Assembly: GCA_963810945.1 (NCBI GenBank)
Contig: CAWEPI010000008.1
Location: 992,001-1,056,000, forward strand
Length of the DNA stretch: 64,000 nt
Reading direction: 5' to 3'
Source: JAOUEA01 sp963810945
GTDB lineage: Bacteria; Actinomycetota; UBA4738; HRBIN12
The translations under genes and the position numbers were made by a program. The first letter of the stretch is position 1. Each line of letters starts with the position of its first letter. This document shows, in pieces, positions 9,476 through 19,821 of the stretch. The notes under the pieces were generated by a model. That model was given only the letters and a program-made list of their open reading frames with translations. It was not told the DNA's origin and ran no database searches.

Positions 9476-11755
9476 ATGGAGGCGCTCGAGGCCGGATCCG
9501 ACGGCGTGCCGGGCGCCCTGTCGTTCGTGACGGAGCAGCTGCTGCGTGCGGACGATTGGGCGGACCGACTCGAGGAGGTGCTGGCGCACCTCGGCGCCGC
9601 CGCGGCAGCCGATCGCGCCTACCTCTTCCAGAACATCCGCGATCCCAACGGACGGCTCTGGATGGATCTCCTCGCGGAGTGGGACGCTGACGGCGTCCGC
9701 AGGGTCTTCGACGATCCCTCGAACCACCTCCACCCTTTCGCCCCGGATTTCGCCCGGTGGATCGAGCTCTTCGGTGCCCACGGCATCGTGCGATCCGACG
9801 TCGAGGACCTTCCCGAGCCCGAGCGCCAGGTCCTGGCTGCCGAGGGCGTCGCGTCGGTCCTGGCCGTGCCGATCTTCGTCTCCGGCGAGTGGTGGGGGTT
9901 CGTCGGGTTCGACGACTGCACGAGGCCGCGCGTCTGGCCTGAATCCGATGTCGACCTCCTCCGGGGTGTTGCGAACACGATGGGCGAGACCGTGCGCCGC
10001 GACATGCAGGAGGACGCGCGACGGCTGAACGAGGACCGCTTCCGCTCGCTCGTCGAGCAGGGTCCTGCCGTCAGCTACATCGATGCTCCTGACGAATCGG
10101 CCACGACCATCTACGTGAGTCCGCAGGTGGAGGCCCTCCTCGGCTACACCCCCCAGGAGTGGTACGAGGATCGCGATCTCTGGCTCAAGCTACTGCATCC
10201 CGACGATCGCACCCGCGTGATGGTGGAGAACGAGCGCCACAACGAGACGGGGGAGGTGTTCCGCGCGGAGTACCGGATGCTGCATCGCGACGGCCACGCC
10301 GTCTGGGTCCATGACGAGGCCTCCATGGTCTGCGACTCCCGTGGGATCCCACGGTTCTCGCACGGCGTGATGATGGACATCTCCGAGCGCAAGGTCGGTG
10401 AGGAGACCGCGGCGTTCCGCGAGTACCACGACGAGCTCACCGGCCTTCCGAGCCGGTCGATGTTCGAGGAGCTCCTGGAGCTCTCGACCGAGCGTGCCGC
10501 TCGTCACCACGGTTCGGTCGCGGTCATCTGTGTGGACATCGACGACTTCCGGCTCGTGAACGATTCGCTCGGCCACCAGCTCGGAGATCGGCTCCTGGAG
10601 ATGGTCGCGGAGCGGTTGCGCGAGGCGACCCGAGAGACCGACCTCGTGGCGCGCCGCGGCGGCGACCAGTTCCTGATGCTCCTGGCGGATCTCGAGCACG
10701 AAGGGGTCGGCGACATGGACGCGGCGGTGGTGCGTGCCGAGGCCGCCGCCCAGCGCGTGGCAGAGTCCATGGCCGCGCCCTTCGTCGTGGACGGGACGGA
10801 GCTCTACTTGTCCGTGAGCCAGGGCATCAGCCTCTTCCCTCAGGACTCGGAGGATGGCGGCGGCCTCCAGCGCAACGCCGAGGCGGCGATGTACGAATCC
10901 AAGAAGACCGGCCCGGCCGGCTACGTGGTCTCGTCGCGTGGTGCCTTCGACTCCGGAGCCAAGCTCGCCTTCGTGACGCGTCTGCGCAAGGCCGTGGAAT
11001 CGCAGCGATGGACGCTGCACTACCAGCCGGTGGTCGACCTGGACACTGGTGCGATGCGCGGCGTCGAGGCGCTGATCCGTTGGGTCGAACCCGACGGGAC
11101 GATGGTGCCGCCGAACGATTTCATCCCGCTCGCCGAGGAGCTGGGCCTGATCGAGGTGATCGGGGACTGGGTCGTGCGCGAGCTCGTCTACCAGGCGCAG
11201 GCGTGGCGCGACCTGGACATCGATCTCGAGATCGGGTTCAACCTGTCGCCCCGGCAGTTCTGGCAGCCCGACCTCGCGGAGCGCATCGTCACGCAGATCC
11301 GCGCCGGCGGTATCGACCCCTCGTGCATCCTCGTCGAGATCACGGAGAGCTCCGCGATGGTCGACCCCGATCGCGCGCAGGAGATCCTGTGGGAGCTCCA
11401 CCGCGCGGGGTTGCGGATCGCCGTCGACGACTTCGGCACCGGGTACTCGTCGCTCTCCCGGCTTCGGGAGATGCCCGTCAACGTTTTGAAGATCGACCGA
11501 TCATTCGTCGACGGCGTGCACGAGGATCCCCAGGCGGCGAGCATCGTGACCGCGTTCCTGGAGCTCGCGAAGGGCCTCGGGATGACCACCCTCGCGGAGG
11601 GCATCGAGACGGAGGGCGAGTTGGCGTTCCTGCGGGCGCGCGGATGCGAGCTCGGGCAGGGCTACCTCTTCGCGAAGCCGGTCCCGCCGGAGGAGATCAT
11701 CGCGTTCGCCTACGGCGGCGTGCCCGTCCCTGCCTCCGTCTCGAGTCCGGTCTGA
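9476..11755 (+). CDS. GAF-PAS-GGDEF-EAL sensor protein with degenerate GGDEF site
   Basis: Cytoplasmic c-di-GMP signalling protein of 759 residues with no membrane helix. Order: GAF (about 15-180), PAS/PAC (about 190-315, ending in the ISERK linker), diguanylate-cyclase fold (about 325-485), EAL phosphodiesterase (about 505-750). The cyclase signature reads GGDQF, so the catalytic glutamate is a glutamine. The EAL part keeps EALIRW, the metal-binding ITES and DDFGTGYSS. It is therefore likely a phosphodiesterase whose first catalytic domain may only bind GTP. The ATG at 9476 is preferred over one at 9422 because AAGGGGG lies just before it. A close paralogue with an intact GGDEF is at 15.9-18.2 kb. 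Confidence 0.92.
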   Translation: MEALEAGSDGVPGALSFVTEQLLRADDWADRLEEVLAHLGAAAAADRAYLFQNIRDPNGRLWMDLLAEWDADGVRRVFDDPSNHLHPFAPDFARWIELFGAHGIVRSDVEDLPEPERQVLAAEGVASVLAVPIFVSGEWWGFVGFDDCTRPRVWPESDVDLLRGVANTMGETVRRDMQEDARRLNEDRFRSLVEQGPAVSYIDAPDESATTIYVSPQVEALLGYTPQEWYEDRDLWLKLLHPDDRTRVMVENERHNETGEVFRAEYRMLHRDGHAVWVHDEASMVCDSRGIPRFSHGVMMDISERKVGEETAAFREYHDELTGLPSRSMFEELLELSTERAARHHGSVAVICVDIDDFRLVNDSLGHQLGDRLLEMVAERLREATRETDLVARRGGDQFLMLLADLEHEGVGDMDAAVVRAEAAAQRVAESMAAPFVVDGTELYLSVSQGISLFPQDSEDGGGLQRNAEAAMYESKKTGPAGYVVSSRGAFDSGAKLAFVTRLRKAVESQRWTLHYQPVVDLDTGAMRGVEALIRWVEPDGTMVPPNDFIPLAEELGLIEVIGDWVVRELVYQAQAWRDLDIDLEIGFNLSPRQFWQPDLAERIVTQIRAGGIDPSCILVEITESSAMVDPDRAQEILWELHRAGLRIAVDDFGTGYSSLSRLREMPVNVLKIDRSFVDGVHEDPQAASIVTAFLELAKGLGMTTLAEGIETEGELAFLRARGCELGQGYLFAKPVPPEEIIAFAYGGVPVPASVSSPV

Positions 11756-11759
11756 GGCT

Positions 11760-13604
11760 TCAGGTCCGTGCGAGCTCCTCGCGCACGCTCGCTGCGATGG
11801 ATCCCGCGTCGATCCCGGTCCACGCGCGCAGCTCGGTCGGGGTGCCCGACCCCGGCATCTCGGTGACGGCGAGCTTCACGACGCGTCCGCTGAGCGGCCC
11901 GGTCGCGGCGAGCGCGTCGAGGACGGCGTCGCCGATCCCTCCCTCGATCCGGTGATCTTCCGCCACCACGAGGAGGCCCGTCTCCTCCAGCGCGTCGCGC
12001 AGCGTGTCGGCGTCGATGGGCTTGACGGAGTACGCGTCGATCACCCGCACGTGGATCCCCTGGTCCGCGAGCGCGTCGGCGGCCGCGAGCGCCTCGTGCA
12101 GGGTGATCCCCGCTCCCACCAACGTCGCCACATCGCCATCGCTCCAGCGCAGGGTCTTCGAGCCACCGATCGGGAAGGCCTCGTCGGGGTTGTAGAGCGG
12201 GGGCGTCGCCTCGCGGGTCGTGCGCAGGTAGGAGATGCCCTCGAGGTCGCACATCGTGGTGACGAGCTTCACGGTCGCGTTGCCGTCCGCCGGGTACAGG
12301 ACGGTCGACCCGTGCACCGCGCGGAAGAGGGCCAGGTCTTCGAGGGCCATCTGCGAGGGCCCGTCCTCGCCGATGGAGACGCCTGCGTGGGACCCGCTGA
12401 TGCGCAGGTCCGCCCGGCTGATCGCTCCCATCCGCACGAAGTCCGCGGCCCGCGAGACGAACGCCCCGAACGTTGCCGCGAACGCGGTCTTGCCGAGCGC
12501 CTGGAGGCCCGTCTGCACCCCGAGCATGCATTGCTCGGCGATGTAGAGCTCGATGAAGCGCTCCGGCGCGACCGCCTGGACGTCGTCCGTGTACGTGGAG
12601 TTGCCCACCTCTCCGTCGAGGACCACGAGGTCGGGACGATGCCCGGCGAGCCACGCCAGGCTCTCACCGAACGCCTTCCGCGTGGCGACCGCCTCCGCGT
12701 AGGCGGGGGCAGGCTCGGGATCGAGATCGCCCAACCGGACGGTCTGGAACGCCTCGGGTCTCGGTGGGGTGATCGTGAGCGAGCGGATCCCGCCGAGCTC
12801 TTCGATCGCGGCGCCCTCCCGATCCGCCGGCACGGCCTTCCCGTGCCAGCCCTCCTGGTCCGCGAGGAACGACACGCCGTGACCCTTCTCCGTGCGGGCG
12901 ACGATGAGGGTGGGCCGGTCCGCGGCCTCGGCCTCGCTGTACGCGTGGTCGATGGAGGCCACGTCGTGACCGTCGATCTCGATCGCGTGCCAGCCGAACG
13001 CCTGCGCGCGCTGGGCGAAGACGTCGGCGTGCCACTCATGCATCGTCGGCCCGCGCTGGCCAAGCCGGTTGAGGTCCAGGATGCCGATCAGGTTGTCCAC
13101 CTCGTGGAACGCGGCGGCTTCCATCGCCTCCCACACGGAGCCTTCGGCCATCTCGGAGTCACCCATCAACACCCAGGCGCGGGCGGGAGCGCCGTTGAGG
13201 CGCATCGCGAACGCCATCCCCAAGCCTGCGGCGAGTCCCTGTCCCAACGACCCGCTCGCGACGTCCACCCAGGGGAGCCCAGGCACGGGAGCGGGGTGAC
13301 CCTGGATGGGCGAGCCCATCCGGCGGAGGGAAAGCAGCTGCTCGTCCGAGATCGCGCCGATCGCCTTCAGGGTGGCGTACAGCGCAGGAGCCGCGTGACC
13401 CTTCGACATCACGAACCGGTCGCTCGCGGGGAAGTCGGGGACCTCGATGTCCATGCGCAGGTGGTCCGCGTAGAGGACGGCGAGGAGGTGCGCGCAGGAC
13501 ATCGATGACGTCGGATGGCCAGAGCCCGCCGCCGTCGTGGCGCGGATGCTGTCCACCGCGATCTGCGCGGCGAGGTCGTTCCAGAGCTGGATGCGGTCGT
13601 CCAT
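11760..13604 (-). CDS. tkt: transketolase
   Basis: Single-chain transketolase of 614 residues, moving two-carbon ketol units in the pentose-phosphate pathway or Calvin cycle. The N-terminal half carries GSGHPTSSMS, the thiamine-diphosphate motif GDSEMAEGS and the downstream LDLNRLGQ. The second half has the pyrimidine domain (VSRAADFVRMGAISRADLR) and the C-terminal domain. The length and the LGQ motif are nearer to the short animal/archaeal-type enzymes than to 660-residue E. coli TktA. The ATG at 13604 follows GGGGGATCG; longer in-frame extensions upstream lack family sequence. It is divergent from a phosphoribulokinase-type gene across a 156-base promoter region. Confidence 0.93.
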   Translation of the reverse strand: MDDRIQLWNDLAAQIAVDSIRATTAAGSGHPTSSMSCAHLLAVLYADHLRMDIEVPDFPASDRFVMSKGHAAPALYATLKAIGAISDEQLLSLRRMGSPIQGHPAPVPGLPWVDVASGSLGQGLAAGLGMAFAMRLNGAPARAWVLMGDSEMAEGSVWEAMEAAAFHEVDNLIGILDLNRLGQRGPTMHEWHADVFAQRAQAFGWHAIEIDGHDVASIDHAYSEAEAADRPTLIVARTEKGHGVSFLADQEGWHGKAVPADREGAAIEELGGIRSLTITPPRPEAFQTVRLGDLDPEPAPAYAEAVATRKAFGESLAWLAGHRPDLVVLDGEVGNSTYTDDVQAVAPERFIELYIAEQCMLGVQTGLQALGKTAFAATFGAFVSRAADFVRMGAISRADLRISGSHAGVSIGEDGPSQMALEDLALFRAVHGSTVLYPADGNATVKLVTTMCDLEGISYLRTTREATPPLYNPDEAFPIGGSKTLRWSDGDVATLVGAGITLHEALAAADALADQGIHVRVIDAYSVKPIDADTLRDALEETGLLVVAEDHRIEGGIGDAVLDALAATGPLSGRVVKLAVTEMPGSGTPTELRAWTGIDAGSIAASVREELART

Positions 13605-13760
13605 CGATCCCCCGTCGGTCGTGACGTGCGCAAGGGTACCGCCGCCGGAGCTCGACGCGTGCCTCGGATCGGGGGCCGACGACCGCGGCGTCGGGCACGG
13701 CCTATCGCCTACACGCCGCCCTGCGGTAGCGTCGCGGACCATCGTGAGGAGCCGGCATCC

Positions 13761-14723
13761 ATGATCCCGATCGACCTGCGTGTTGACGGCCCGGCGGGGG
13801 ACCGTCCGGTGCTGCTCGGGTTGGCCGGGGACAGCGCGTCGGGAAAGAGCACGCTCTCGCGGGGGATCGAGTACATCCTCGGCGTCGAACGGGTGGGCCG
13901 CGTGTGCACCGACGACTACCACCGCTACGATCGCGCCGCGCGGGGCGCCCTGGGCATCACGCCCCTCGCGCCGGAGGCCAACCGGATGGATCTGATGGCA
14001 GCGCATCTGCGCTCGCTCGCCGCGGGTGCCTCGGTGCGCAAGCCCACGTACGACCACCATGCCGGGACCTTCGGTCCCGAGGAGATCGTTGAGCCGGGCG
14101 AGATCGTGATCGTCGAGGGCCTACTGCCCTTGGCGGACCGTGGGACGCGCGACGCGATCGACGTGGCGGTCTACCTCGAACCCGAGGAGATCCTGCGGCG
14201 CCGGTGGAAGCTCGAGCGCGACGTGTTCGAGCGGGGTTACGCGCCCCAGCAGGTCGTCGACGAGATCCATCGTCGCGAGGCCGACGCCGCGGAGCACGTT
14301 CATCCGCAGCGCGGGTTCGCCGACATCGTGGTCTCGTTCCATCGCCGTCCGGAGGCCGACGACGACGAACACCTGTCCGCTCGGCTCCTCGTGCGTCCCA
14401 CGCTGCCCTACCCGGGGCTCCGCGAGCTCGTGGGGTCGCTCCGGCGTCGTGGGCTCGAGCCGATCCGTTGGTCCACGCGCACCGATCGGCGGGGACCGAT
14501 GAGCGTGCTGGACATCGACGGGAACTGCCCGGCCGACCTGGGCGAGGAGCTGGAGGACGTGATCTGGTCCTACCTGCATCCCGACGATCGCATGCAGTGG
14601 GAGCGCATCGGCATGGTGCGCCATCCCGAGCGTGGCCCCGAGCGGAGCGAAGCGCTCGCCCTGGCTCAGCTCCTCATCGTCGCGCACCTCGTCGGTGCCC
14701 TCGACGGTGCTTTCGAGCTGTAG
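13761..14723 (+). CDS. phosphoribulokinase/uridine-kinase family protein
   Basis: A 320-residue P-loop kinase. The Walker A motif GDSASGKST is at about residues 21-29, CTDDYHRYDR (about 50-59) contains the aspartate/histidine pair typical of phosphoribulokinases, and VEGLLPL is the Walker B-like strand. Phosphoribulokinase phosphorylates ribulose 5-phosphate to the RuBisCO substrate. The start ATG is preceded by GAGGAG, and the gene is divergent from transketolase, which makes the same pathway likely. No RuBisCO gene is in the window, so a role in another pentose-phosphate or nucleoside step remains possible. Confidence 0.8.
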   Translation: MIPIDLRVDGPAGDRPVLLGLAGDSASGKSTLSRGIEYILGVERVGRVCTDDYHRYDRAARGALGITPLAPEANRMDLMAAHLRSLAAGASVRKPTYDHHAGTFGPEEIVEPGEIVIVEGLLPLADRGTRDAIDVAVYLEPEEILRRRWKLERDVFERGYAPQQVVDEIHRREADAAEHVHPQRGFADIVVSFHRRPEADDDEHLSARLLVRPTLPYPGLRELVGSLRRRGLEPIRWSTRTDRRGPMSVLDIDGNCPADLGEELEDVIWSYLHPDDRMQWERIGMVRHPERGPERSEALALAQLLIVAHLVGALDGAFEL

Positions 14724-14747
14724 CCGACCGGGTACGCTGTAGGGCAG

Positions 14748-15956
<1,209 letters not shown>

Positions 15957-15957
15957 G

Positions 15958-18192
15958 TCAGCCTTCGAGAGCGCTCGGACCGTCCTCCACCAGGTGGATC
16001 GAGCTGCGGCGGTGCATCGCGAGGATCTCGGCGGCGGGCACCGGCTTGGAGAAGTGGAACCCCTGGCCGAGCGTGCAGCCCCGGTCCGCGAGGAACGCCC
16101 ATTCACCCTGCGTCTCGATCCCCTCGGCGAGCGGGATCATGCCCAGGTTGCTGGCGAGCGAGATCATCGCGCTCACCATGCTGGCCGCGTCGCGATCCTG
16201 ATCGACGTCACGCACGAAGGATCGATCGATCTTGAGGATGTCCACCGGCATGTGCTTCAGCCGAGCCAGTGACGAGTACCCCGTCCCGAAGTCGTCGATG
16301 GCGAGCTTGAGGCCGCGTTCGTGGAGCTCATTCAGGACGGCCACGGTGCGGTCGGGGTCGGTCATCGCCGTGGACTCGGTGATCTCGACGGTCACGCGCG
16401 TCGGATCCATCCCCGCCACGACGATGGGCGAGACGATCTTGTCGACGAGATCCGACTGCCACAGCTGACGCGGGGAGAGGTTGAACCCGATCTCCAGCTC
16501 CAGCCCTTCCCATCGCCACTGCGCGTCCTGCCGGCAGATCTCCTCCACGACCCAGTCGCCGATCGCCTCGATCAGCCCCATCTCCTCGGCGAGCGGGATG
16601 AACTCGCCTGGAGGCACCACCCCGCCGTTCGGCTCGGACCAACGGATCAGTGCCTCCACGCCGAACATCCGCCCCGAGTCCAGCTCGATCAGCGGTTGGT
16701 AGTGGAGCATCCACTGCTTCTGCTCGACCGCCTTGCGCAACCGGGTGGACAGGGAGAGGCGGCTCATCGCGGATCCATCCTCGCGTGCGTGGACCTGGTA
16801 GCCGCCGGGACCCGCCTTCTTGCTGAGGTACATGGCGGTGTCCGCGTTCTTCATCAGCGCCACCGCGCCTTCGGCATCCTGCGGGAAGGCGCTGATCCCC
16901 TGGCTCGCCGTCAGGTACAGCTCGGTGCCCGCGACCGTGAACGGAGCGTGGAACGCTTGCTGGATCCGCATCGCGACCGCCTCCGCGGAGATGGTGGCCC
17001 CGTCCTGGCCCCCGGGCATGGGAGGGGTTCGATCCAGGTCCGCCAGCAACACCAGGAACTCGTCGCCACCCGGTCGCGCGACGAGGTCGGTGTCGCGTGT
17101 GGCTTCGCGCAGCCGGTCCGCGAGCATGGCGATCAGTGCATCGCCCGCGTCGTGACCGAGTGAATCGTTCACCAGCTTGAAGTCGTCCAGGTCGACGCTG
17201 ATCACGGCGACACCCTCGCCGGTCCGCCGGGCCCGGTTCAGGGCCAGATCCAGCAGTTCGTCGAACATGGCGCGGTTCGGGAGTCCCGTCAGCTTGTCGT
17301 GGTACGCGAGGAAGGCGATCTGCTCCTCTGCGGCCTTCCGCTCGGTGATGTCCAGCATCACGCCCTGCACCAATTGCGGGCGCCCATCGGCATCCGGCAG
17401 CACGATCGCGCTGTCGCGGAACCAGAGGACGCGCCCGTCGCGCGCGATGAGCCGGTACTCGAGGACGAACCGGCCGTCCGCGTCGCGTCCCCGTTCGTAC
17501 CCGTCGAGGGTCGCCTCGCGGTCGTCGGGATGGAGCATGCGCCCCCAGAGGTCGGAGTCGCCGACGTACTCCTCGGGCGTGTACCCGAGGAGGAACTCGA
17601 TCTGCGGGCTCACGTAGGTGGTGGTCCAGTGGTCGTCGGCGAGGTCGGTGTACACGATGGCGGGGATCTGCTCCACGAGCGCCCCGAACTTCGACTGCGC
17701 CTCCTGCAGTTGGTGCTGGGTGATCGCCAGGTCCGTGACGTCGAGCATGATCCCGAGCCAGTAGAGCGGCTCGCCCTCCCGGTCGTTCACGAGCTGAGAT
17801 TCCTCGCGGATCCATTTCACGGTGCCGTCGGGGTGCAGGGCCCGGTACTCGAGCCGGAACGCATCGCCGGTCGTCACCGAATGGGCGCTGGCCGCGATCA
17901 CCCGCTCGCGGTCCTCCGGGTGGATCGCCTCCGTCCACACGAGAGGGCTGCTGAGGAAGTCGCTGCGGCTGATGCCCAGGAGCTCTTCGACGCCCGGCCC
18001 GACGTCGATCATCGGCTCGCCTTCGGCGACCGCGTCGATGTAGATCACGGCGGGGAGGTGATCGATCAGCCCGCGATACCGGGACTGCAGGGTGGCGAGC
18101 TGGGCGGCGAGATCGTCGGCCGGGTCGAAGACGGGCGCCGCGAGGCTCTGGCTCAGCCCGGCATCGATCGCCGTCGGTTCGAACTCGTGCAC
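15958..18192 (-). CDS. PAS-PAS-GGDEF-EAL bifunctional c-di-GMP protein
   Basis: Cytoplasmic 744-residue signalling protein with two PAS/PAC sensor domains (about 35-155 and 160-290), a diguanylate cyclase domain (about 300-465) with an intact GGDEF, and an EAL domain (about 485-735) with EALIRW, ITES and DDFGTGYSS preserved. Both synthesis and breakdown of c-di-GMP are therefore chemically possible, with the PAS domains probably choosing between them. The GTG start at 18192 is the only reasonable one. It shares architecture and many identical stretches with the GAF-PAS protein at 9.5-11.8 kb, so they are paralogues. Confidence 0.93.
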   Translation of the reverse strand: MHEFEPTAIDAGLSQSLAAPVFDPADDLAAQLATLQSRYRGLIDHLPAVIYIDAVAEGEPMIDVGPGVEELLGISRSDFLSSPLVWTEAIHPEDRERVIAASAHSVTTGDAFRLEYRALHPDGTVKWIREESQLVNDREGEPLYWLGIMLDVTDLAITQHQLQEAQSKFGALVEQIPAIVYTDLADDHWTTTYVSPQIEFLLGYTPEEYVGDSDLWGRMLHPDDREATLDGYERGRDADGRFVLEYRLIARDGRVLWFRDSAIVLPDADGRPQLVQGVMLDITERKAAEEQIAFLAYHDKLTGLPNRAMFDELLDLALNRARRTGEGVAVISVDLDDFKLVNDSLGHDAGDALIAMLADRLREATRDTDLVARPGGDEFLVLLADLDRTPPMPGGQDGATISAEAVAMRIQQAFHAPFTVAGTELYLTASQGISAFPQDAEGAVALMKNADTAMYLSKKAGPGGYQVHAREDGSAMSRLSLSTRLRKAVEQKQWMLHYQPLIELDSGRMFGVEALIRWSEPNGGVVPPGEFIPLAEEMGLIEAIGDWVVEEICRQDAQWRWEGLELEIGFNLSPRQLWQSDLVDKIVSPIVVAGMDPTRVTVEITESTAMTDPDRTVAVLNELHERGLKLAIDDFGTGYSSLARLKHMPVDILKIDRSFVRDVDQDRDAASMVSAMISLASNLGMIPLAEGIETQGEWAFLADRGCTLGQGFHFSKPVPAAEILAMHRRSSIHLVEDGPSALEG

Positions 18193-18211
18193 GGACGCCC
18201 CTGCCTCTTGA

Positions 18212-18232
18212 CTAGTCCGACTGGTCGACTAG
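18212..18232. promoter_or_regulatory. inverted repeat upstream of the PAS-GGDEF-EAL gene
   Basis: CTAGTC (18212-18217) and GACTAG (18227-18232) form a perfect 6-bp inverted repeat with a 9-base spacer, 20 bases before the GTG start. The spacing of about 15 bp between centres suits a dimeric regulator. No other copy was noticed in the window. Confidence 0.3.
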
Positions 18233-18330
18233 GTATCGGCCGTCCGAGGACCGTGCTTGAACTTCAGGTTAAGCGTTGAGGCAACCTGCGGGGCAAGGGA
18301 AGCAGGCGCGAGCGCCGGAGCGAGACGGAC

Positions 18331-18783
18331 TCAGGCGACCGTGAATCCGGTGTGCATCCCCTGTTCGTAGTGCCCTGCGATGTTGCACATGATGATGTAG
18401 GACCCGGGCTGAAGGTCCAGCGTGAGGTCGGTGGTCGTCGACGGAGGGATGTCCTCCGCCTCGCCGATCAGATCGATCCCGTCCTCGGAGACCAGTCCGT
18501 TCTCGACGGGCAGCTGATCCGGCGCCGCGTCCGACTTCACGACGACGAACTCATGCGTGCTCGGACCCTCGTTCTCGATCGAGAACGACACGTCGCCGTT
18601 GTCGGCGGTCGCGCTCGAGAGCGCGATCTCGAAGTCCTTCACGGTGGCGCTGACGCCGCCGCTGTCCGCGCCTGAGGCGCCATCGGACGAGCCGGTCCCG
18701 TTGCCACAGCTCACCGCCAGCGATCCCAGCAGCGCGAGGCCGGCGACGCGGCGCATCGCGCGCGTGTTGAACGATGGACGCAT
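18331..18783 (-). CDS. cupredoxin-like lipoprotein
   Basis: A 150-residue exported copper-binding-type protein. The signal peptide ends in a lipobox (LAVSC, cysteine near residue 27), followed by a Gly/Ser linker. The remaining beta-sandwich keeps plausible type-1 copper ligands: the histidine in THEFVV and the C-terminal cluster in CNIAGHYEQGM (Cys, His, Met). It could carry electrons at the membrane surface or store copper. The ATG at 18783 has GGAGGGC upstream; an open extension to 18915 lacks family features. It lies 73 bases from another lipoprotein gene on the same strand. Confidence 0.8.
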   Translation of the reverse strand: MRPSFNTRAMRRVAGLALLGSLAVSCGNGTGSSDGASGADSGGVSATVKDFEIALSSATADNGDVSFSIENEGPSTHEFVVVKSDAAPDQLPVENGLVSEDGIDLIGEAEDIPPSTTTDLTLDLQPGSYIIMCNIAGHYEQGMHTGFTVA

Positions 18784-18856
18784 CCGGTCTGCCCTCCACT
18801 CGTCGGGTGCGGCGTGAATCCTACCTGCTGGATAGGATTCGGGGCCACTCGCGGTG

Positions 18857-19735
18857 TCAGCAGCCGGTCTCGTCGGGCAACAGGGGTCTGAACGTGATCG
18901 CGTAGCGTTTCCCACCGCTCGTCCACGGCGTCAGCTGGTTGGCCTTCTCCGCCAGCGGTTGCACCGCGGACCAGTCGTCGCCGGTCACCACGCCGCACGT
19001 GGCATCGCCCATGGCTGGTTCGGCGGCGCCGAACCCGGCGAGCGGGGACTCGAGGGGCCAGGCGACGGGGGCCTGCGGGAGCTGGGCATCGGGCTGGTAG
19101 GGCGCCACGAACAGGCGCGCCGAGGTCGCTTCGTACGGGTGATCGGGGCCGAGCGATCCCGCCGGCACGAGCGTGTCGAGGTCACCGAGCCGCTCCACGA
19201 GGTGCTGGAGCGCGCGGCGCATCGTCCACATCGCGTCCGGTTGTCCCGGCTGCTGCGAGCCCTCCATGCCGAGCGCGTACGCGCTCACCCGGTGCGTCTG
19301 CCCATCGGCCTGCAGGACGAACACCGTCGTCGCCGCGTCTGCGACGCCCATCTGTCCCATGTCGCCGTAGTCACCGTCGCGCTCGAGCCCAGCGTCGATC
19401 GCCGCCTGCAGGATCGCCTGGATCCCGTCCTCGGAGGCGACCTGCGCCACGATCGACGGGAGCGCAGGTCCGGGGTAGATGGTGTCCTCCGCGCCGGGCA
19501 TCAGGATCGTGCCGTCGCCGTAGAGGGCGAACGCGGGCAGGCGGGTGGCGAGGGTCGAGGGCGCGACGAAGCCACCCTCGTACGACACCTTCAACAGGAC
19601 CTGGTCGGCTCCGGTCGCGTGGCTGATGGCTCCCGTCGGGGTGGGGGTATCTCCGCCGTCGCCCGTCGGCGCGTTCGCGCAGGCCCCGAGGAGCAGCGTG
19701 AGCGTTGCGAGCGCGGCCGGCAGTCGGTATCTCAT
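18857..19735 (-). CDS. hypothetical lipoprotein
   Basis: A 292-residue exported protein with a short signal peptide and lipobox (LLLGAC, cysteine near residue 18), then a Thr/Pro-rich linker and a globular domain. The remainder is not recognised, although recurring stretches such as LPAFALYGDGTIL, DAGLERDGDYGD and TPWTSGGKRYAITFRPLLPDE look like a conserved actinobacterial surface protein. It ends in a cysteine. The ATG at 19735 is divergent from tdh across an 86-base gap. Together with the cupredoxin it makes a two-gene lipoprotein run. Confidence 0.7.
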   Translation of the reverse strand: MRYRLPAALATLTLLLGACANAPTGDGGDTPTPTGAISHATGADQVLLKVSYEGGFVAPSTLATRLPAFALYGDGTILMPGAEDTIYPGPALPSIVAQVASEDGIQAILQAAIDAGLERDGDYGDMGQMGVADAATTVFVLQADGQTHRVSAYALGMEGSQQPGQPDAMWTMRRALQHLVERLGDLDTLVPAGSLGPDHPYEATSARLFVAPYQPDAQLPQAPVAWPLESPLAGFGAAEPAMGDATCGVVTGDDWSAVQPLAEKANQLTPWTSGGKRYAITFRPLLPDETGC

Positions 19736-19821
19736 CGTCGATCGCCTTCCGTGCGGGTCGGTCTCCCTTGGACGCCACGGTATCCGGAGCGGTTCCCCAC
19801 CTCCGGATGTACGCTGCGGCC

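Noticed and set aside
13515..13760. Upstream extension of the phosphoribulokinase-type gene
   Set aside because: It overlaps the transketolase start antisense and lacks family sequence; ATG at 13761 has GAGGAG upstream.
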